Assembly: GCF_020283565.1 (NCBI RefSeq)
Contig: NC_060062.1
Coordinates: forward strand, 17,828,127 to 17,892,126
Direction: 5' to 3'
Length of the DNA: 64,000 nucleotides
Origin: Trifolium pratense
Taxonomy: Eukaryota; Streptophyta; Magnoliopsida; Fabales; Fabaceae
The notes under the pieces are model-generated. The model saw only the letters and a list, made by a program, of their open reading frames with translations, searched no databases and had not been told where the DNA came from. The number at the start of each line of letters is the position of its first letter. Within the stretch, counting starts at the first letter, position 1. Positions 60,199-64,000 of the stretch are shown here, one piece after another. Position numbers and translations under genes: made by a program.

Positions 60199-61799
60199 TT
60201 TTTCCAATTATCACTTGTGTCGATGTGTCAATGTGTAGCGCTGCTGATGTGTTTGGTGTCTGACATTGATATCTGACACTTGTAGTTACATTCAATTATT
60301 TCATTTTTTTTTCAAATTATTATCACTGGTGTTGATGTGTTAGTGATGGTTTGGTCTCCTTGTCTAATGTCTTTGTCATTATTTCGTAGATTGCTAGCAT
60401 TTTTCAATTCTGCTTGTTGATTTTGCATTCTCAGTACCATTGTTGAGTTTTTGTATTGTTTGAGTTTTTGTATTGTTTGAGTTTTGGAAGACATGCGGTG
60501 TGTAGAACTAACTTTAGTTTATTATTTCTGTTTTATGTTTGATGGGTTTACAGAATAATGACCCTGCCTCCGGTTGACTATGGTTCAAAGTGACCTCGTG
60601 CACCGCATCAACAACATTCGTCATCAAGTAAGAAAAAGAAGGAATTGGAGATTTATATAGCAGAAGGTACAAACCCTGAAGTTTACACTGAAGAGCATGA
60701 GAAGCTTCTGGGAGATTGTGAGACTAATTGGGAATTGTATGTGGATGGATATGATGAGGATGGGGATCGCATATATTGATTAATTCACTGTGCTCTCTGA
60801 TATATATATGATCTCTCCATTACATGGTTTGTTAGTTTCTATGTATGCACGACTATTTATTTTGAAACAAGGAATCTGATAAATGTATTCTTACAAACAA
60901 AGAAGTGAAAGGCATAAAGTTGGCACATAAATTCTTCTATGTTACTTGTTTCTCTCTGACCATAGAGAATTTTTACTAAAATCATTTGTTTTCTTGTAGG
61001 CGTATAACTATTAGTCGGCTGACGAATTGCAACAAATGCGAATTACCCCAAGGGCAGCTCTGTGGAGATTTCTTGTACACAAGGTAACATTGTTTCAGTT
61101 TGATATTTGGATTATGAAAAGGATTTATTGTTTCAGTTTGTCATTATATTTCCTCAGGGTGTTTGCTCCATCTGAAACTTAACAAGCATAGCCTTGTGTT
61201 AGCAACTGTCACTACCAATTTTAATAACAATAATTTTGTACTACTATATTATAGATATGGAGAAAATGTGAGAGAAGCCGATTTCAATCCCATGTGAACT
61301 TGCCCTTGTTGTCGAGAAATTTGCTTTGCAACTGGAATAGTTGCTGTAGGAAAAATGGTTGGATGCCTACTGGTAATATATACAATAAGGTTAGTTACAC
61401 GGTTTGACGTCTGCATTTTCTTCCCCCGTCTTCAGTTCTATCTTCTTCAGTGTGCTTGCAAAAGTAATTGCAGGTCTTCATAAATGAGTACATTTTTTGC
61501 TTCACATTCTTTAAATGAATCTTTCCCCTAAATTTTTCTTTTTATCGCTGTGTTTTGGTATGGAGGGCTGATTGTTTCCTTTTCATTATGTTTGTAAGGT
61601 GGTGAAATTGGGTTTCAAATCTGTTACTCATTATCTGATTAAGACCCGTCGCTCTGAGGAAAGCATTGAAGGCTCGGGTGCTGAAAATGTTGTTCAAGAA
61701 ATACCAGAGACCACTCTAGATACGACACAGAAGGGACAAATTCGGACGAGAAGGGCTCTGAGAAGTTAAAGGCTTAAAGGTGATCAAATGAATGCAAAG

Positions 61800-62580
61800 G
61801 ATATCAATGAATAGAAACATAGTTTAATGACTTTTACATCTACATGAAAATGGTGATACTTTGTTTTGGATATTTAGACAAGTTCTTAGTTTTCTTATTT
61901 TTGTTAGATATGCATACAAGCTCAGGCCATTTAACGTAAACAGTTTGCAGCCATGCACTGAGTTTTGAGAACATTCTTGTGTCATGGCTCTCAACTCTTG
62001 AGCAGTTTTACCGAGCATTATGGGCTGTGTAAATAAAAATAAATATTATTGTATTAGATTTCTTGATCTTATTTCTTATTTTTGTTAAGAAATGTGATTT
62101 ATGTTGGATTTATTTCAAGGGCTGCTTATATAAAGCAACTTGTTTAATCCAAACAAAGTGAAAAAGCGGAGAGAATCAGACAACAAGAAAGACCAAGCCC
62201 TGTTCGAAATTAAATTGAGAGGATTTTGAAGGACTCTTTAAGGGCTGCTTATATAAATCAATTTTTTTTTTTGGTAAAACAATAAATCAAATTTTTATGC
62301 AACCTAAAAGTAACGAATCTCCTAAATAGATACACACACCAGATAATATAGGAAATTATTATTAGCCTTTTATTAAAAAAAATAGACAGTTAAGATTTGG
62401 TGTCAAATTAAAGTTTGACACCTGGTGTCAACGGATCCTAACTCTTGTTTGTTCTTTATATATGGAGAAACTCTCACTTTTTTTATGACGCGGAGAAACT
62501 CTCACTTAGTAACAGAAAGTCCTAAATAAAATATGGAAATCTATCAAGATTCCAAATATCTAAGGGTGACCCATACCTCT
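61800..62580. other. Intergenic DNA, no gene seen
   Basis: 3' flank of the zinc-finger pseudogene, with AT-rich DNA and short repeats (gagaaactctcactt twice near 62465-62505). Confidence 0.4.
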
Positions 62581-62584
62581 TTCA

Positions 62585-62770
62585 TATTTTATTTTATTTG
62601 CAAATGATGTTCTTCTATTTTGCGAAAGTAGTGTTGAACATGTCGAAGTTGTTATGAATAATACCTTGGAGGAATTTTGTAATGTTTCAAGTTTAAGGAT
62701 GATGAATACCTTGAAGTCAAAAGCTATTTCAACTGATGGAGTGTGCTTCTCAATGTTTCAAGCTCAATTC
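62585..62770 (+). pseudogene. LINE reverse-transcriptase fragment
   Basis: Translates to FANDVLLFCESSVEHVEVV followed by LEEFCNVSSLRMM and KSKAIS. This matches the YADD-box neighbourhood of plant L1-type LINE reverse transcriptase, with Asp changed to Asn in the first acidic position. Only about 60 codons remain. Confidence 0.65.
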
Positions 62771-62825
62771 TTTATAGTGCCAATTTCTGTGGACTAGTAC
62801 ATACAAAGCAAAAAAAAACCCGGCG

Positions 62826-62920
62826 TTAAATGAGCTCTGCAGGTAGACTGTGAGATTGATCTCCTCGAATTAGTTGGTTCTAAGATCGAATACGGAGTTT
62901 TTTTTTAAAAAAAAATTGTG
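62826..62920 (+). repeat. SINE-like 3' repeat fragment
   Basis: gactgtgagattgatctcct ... ttctaagatcgaatacggag followed by T and A runs. Related to 19921-20010 and part of 8700-8755. Confidence 0.45.
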
Positions 62921-63134
62921 GTGTAAAATAATAAGCTTATTTTTTTTATGTGTAGAAAAATGAATTTTAGGTATGTTCATAATATTTAATTTAACTTGTT
63001 AAAAAAGAAAATTTAATTTAAGTAAAAAAAAAAATGGGAAAGGGAGAGAGACAACACAGAATGGGTTGAGATTTGAGAAAAACAACACGACAACAATAGC
63101 AGAAGAAGAAGTGTTAGTGTTACTCTCTGAGCGA

Positions 63135-63376
63135 ATGGGTGGAAGATGGATTAAAACCCTTTTACATAAAAATCACCACCACATACCAACAACAACAGTA
63201 ACACGTTCTTCTCTTTTACTATCCAAACCCCCCCTTTTTCTTCAACCGTTTTCTCAGTGTTGCTGCAATGCAATCCCTTGTTATATTGATTCCGATCCGA
63301 TTCATTTCGATCATACCCAAAGATTTGGTGCACCGGATGATGATCCATCTGTCAAAGCTTTCTTCCTTTCCACCAG
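63135..63376 (+). CDS. First exon of a DUF155 (RETARDED ROOT GROWTH-like) gene, partial
   Basis: ATG at 63135 opens MGGRWIKTLLHKNHHH, an Arg/Lys/Ser-rich organelle-targeting-like N-terminus. The exon ends with DSDPIHFDHTQRFGAPDDD and SVKAFFLST, then AG|GTTTTT at 63376/63377. The SVKAFFLST-(S) motif before the splice site is like the start of the DUF155 domain in RETARDED ROOT GROWTH-LIKE (RRL) proteins, which are mitochondrial. The rest lies beyond the window or in the following intron. Identification rests on a short motif and gene style, hence moderate confidence. Confidence 0.6.
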
Positions 63377-64000
63377 GTTTTTATTTCCACTTCTTCAACT
63401 TCCTTCATTTTTGTTAATTCTGCGCGCAATAGGTTGTTCTTAGAATTTGTTTTTTGATATTTTTTTTTTAATCGTTAATTTTGTTACTGTTAGTAAGATA
63501 AAATAAAATAAAAAGAATAAATGCAGAAAAATAAATAATAAAATGAGCTGGCAAAACGTGTTGAGAAATTATTACCGTTATTACTAAACTAAACCCCTAT
63601 ATATATTACACAGTACTCTACTCACTGTTTCTGTTCTCACTAAATTCTTCACTCTCACTCATTCTTTCTAAATTCTTCATCGCTCTTACGATACAATTCT
63701 TGATTTCTTGCAAGTTCTGTTCGTGCCCTAATTCTCCTCAGAATTATCTCTTGTTTCTCTGTTCCCTTCCTCAGAATTTATCTCCTATTCTTCATCGCCA
63801 AGGTTGTCGCGCGCCGTTCCGCCGTCATCCTTTACAAACGGTTCTGTTTCGGATAATTCACTTACGGTACAATAATTCCTCCCTCCCTCATTCATTCTTG
63901 ATTTCTTGCGAGTTCTCCACTAATTCCCCTCAGAATCAAGGTTGCAAAAAGGGTTACTCTGTTTGACGAACGAAGGGATACTCTCACTGTTTGTTCTCTC
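63377..64000. other. Probable intron 1 of the DUF155 gene; contains a transcript-like C/T-rich stretch
   Basis: At 63598-63612 a TATA-like tatatatattacacag is followed by a C/T-rich region with repeated phrases (cttgatttcttgcaagttct at 63700 and cttgatttcttgcgagttct at 63896). It could be an LTR or an alternative 5' leader. No protein domain was recognised. Confidence 0.35.

Larger units (their letters stand above)
56866..61769 (+). pseudogene. CDCA7-like zinc-finger (zf-4CXXC_R1) pseudogene
   Basis: Exon-like blocks: 56866-57050, 60554-60778, 61000-61082, 61255-61389, 61599-61769. Exon 2 carries ELEIYIAEGTNPEVYTEE and NWELYVDGYDEDGDRIY. Exon 3 carries TNCNKCELPQGQLCGDFLY, exon 4 the CPCCREIC block, and exon 5 VVKLGFKSVTHYLIKTRRS. 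This is the order seen in plant CDCA7-like / RAM2-repressor-type zf-4CXXC_R1 proteins. Lesions: TGA at 60591-60593, a stop just after DGDRIY, TGA at 61295-61297 where the family has Trp, and a 1-nt loss in the second Cys cluster near 61330 that breaks the frame. Exon 1 also mixes two frames. The gene is dead, and its first intron is swollen by the antisense PX fragment. Confidence 0.82.

Overview
The window is AT-rich plant nuclear DNA. The best lineage clue is three small spliced genes for nodule-specific cysteine-rich (NCR) peptides. That family is known from the inverted-repeat-lacking clade of legumes (Medicago, Trifolium, Pisum, Vicia), so I infer a Medicago-like legume. Intron-rich genes, tRNA-derived SINEs, TRIMs, MITEs and Ty3/Ty1 remnants fit this.

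Layout. 0-21 kb is accessory DNA. Three NCR genes on the minus strand (383-670, 7371-7634, 19118-19391) are separated by transposons: a decayed Ty3 gag/LTR (about 1.13-2.95 kb), a decayed Ty1/copia integrase region (3.2-4.6 kb), a complete TRIM (6546-6904), two non-autonomous hAT-type elements with perfect 8-bp target duplications (7810-8567 and 9770-10639), and a young non-autonomous Athila-like LTR element (12177-17673) inserted beside a CACTA-type terminus. 21.7-24.9 kb holds a vicilin-like cupin gene (minus strand) with a frameshift in its last exon. 25-28.5 kb is SINE and low-complexity DNA. 28.5-32.2 kb carries exonuclease V (plus strand, 7 exons, 409 aa). 34.0-53.2 kb is one very long gene, tRNA ligase 1 (minus strand). 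I could place 27 exons; their lengths sum to a whole number of codons (1165 aa), and the introns carry many repeats. 53.3-56.4 kb is intergenic with a small hAT-type element and a SINE split by a 931-bp TIR element. 56.8-61.8 kb holds a decayed CDCA7-like zinc-finger gene (plus strand). Its first intron contains, in antisense, a six-exon PX-domain gene fragment that is itself open (398 aa). 62.6 kb has a LINE reverse-transcriptase scrap. The first exon of a probable DUF155 (RETARDED ROOT GROWTH-like) gene begins at 63135 and runs off the window.

The housekeeping genes (exonuclease V and tRNA ligase, convergent with their 3' ends about 1.8 kb apart) are unrelated in pathway beyond nucleic-acid metabolism. 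The NCR genes look like a dispersed tandem array: each copy shares coding structure, TATA position, intron phase and several hundred bases of flank. The most noteworthy observations are: an NCR gene recoverable only by splicing; an about 88-bp SINE family with perfect 17-bp target duplications; the nested PX-fragment/zinc-finger pseudogene locus with a permuted local duplication; and a CpG-rich palindrome array in an LTR.
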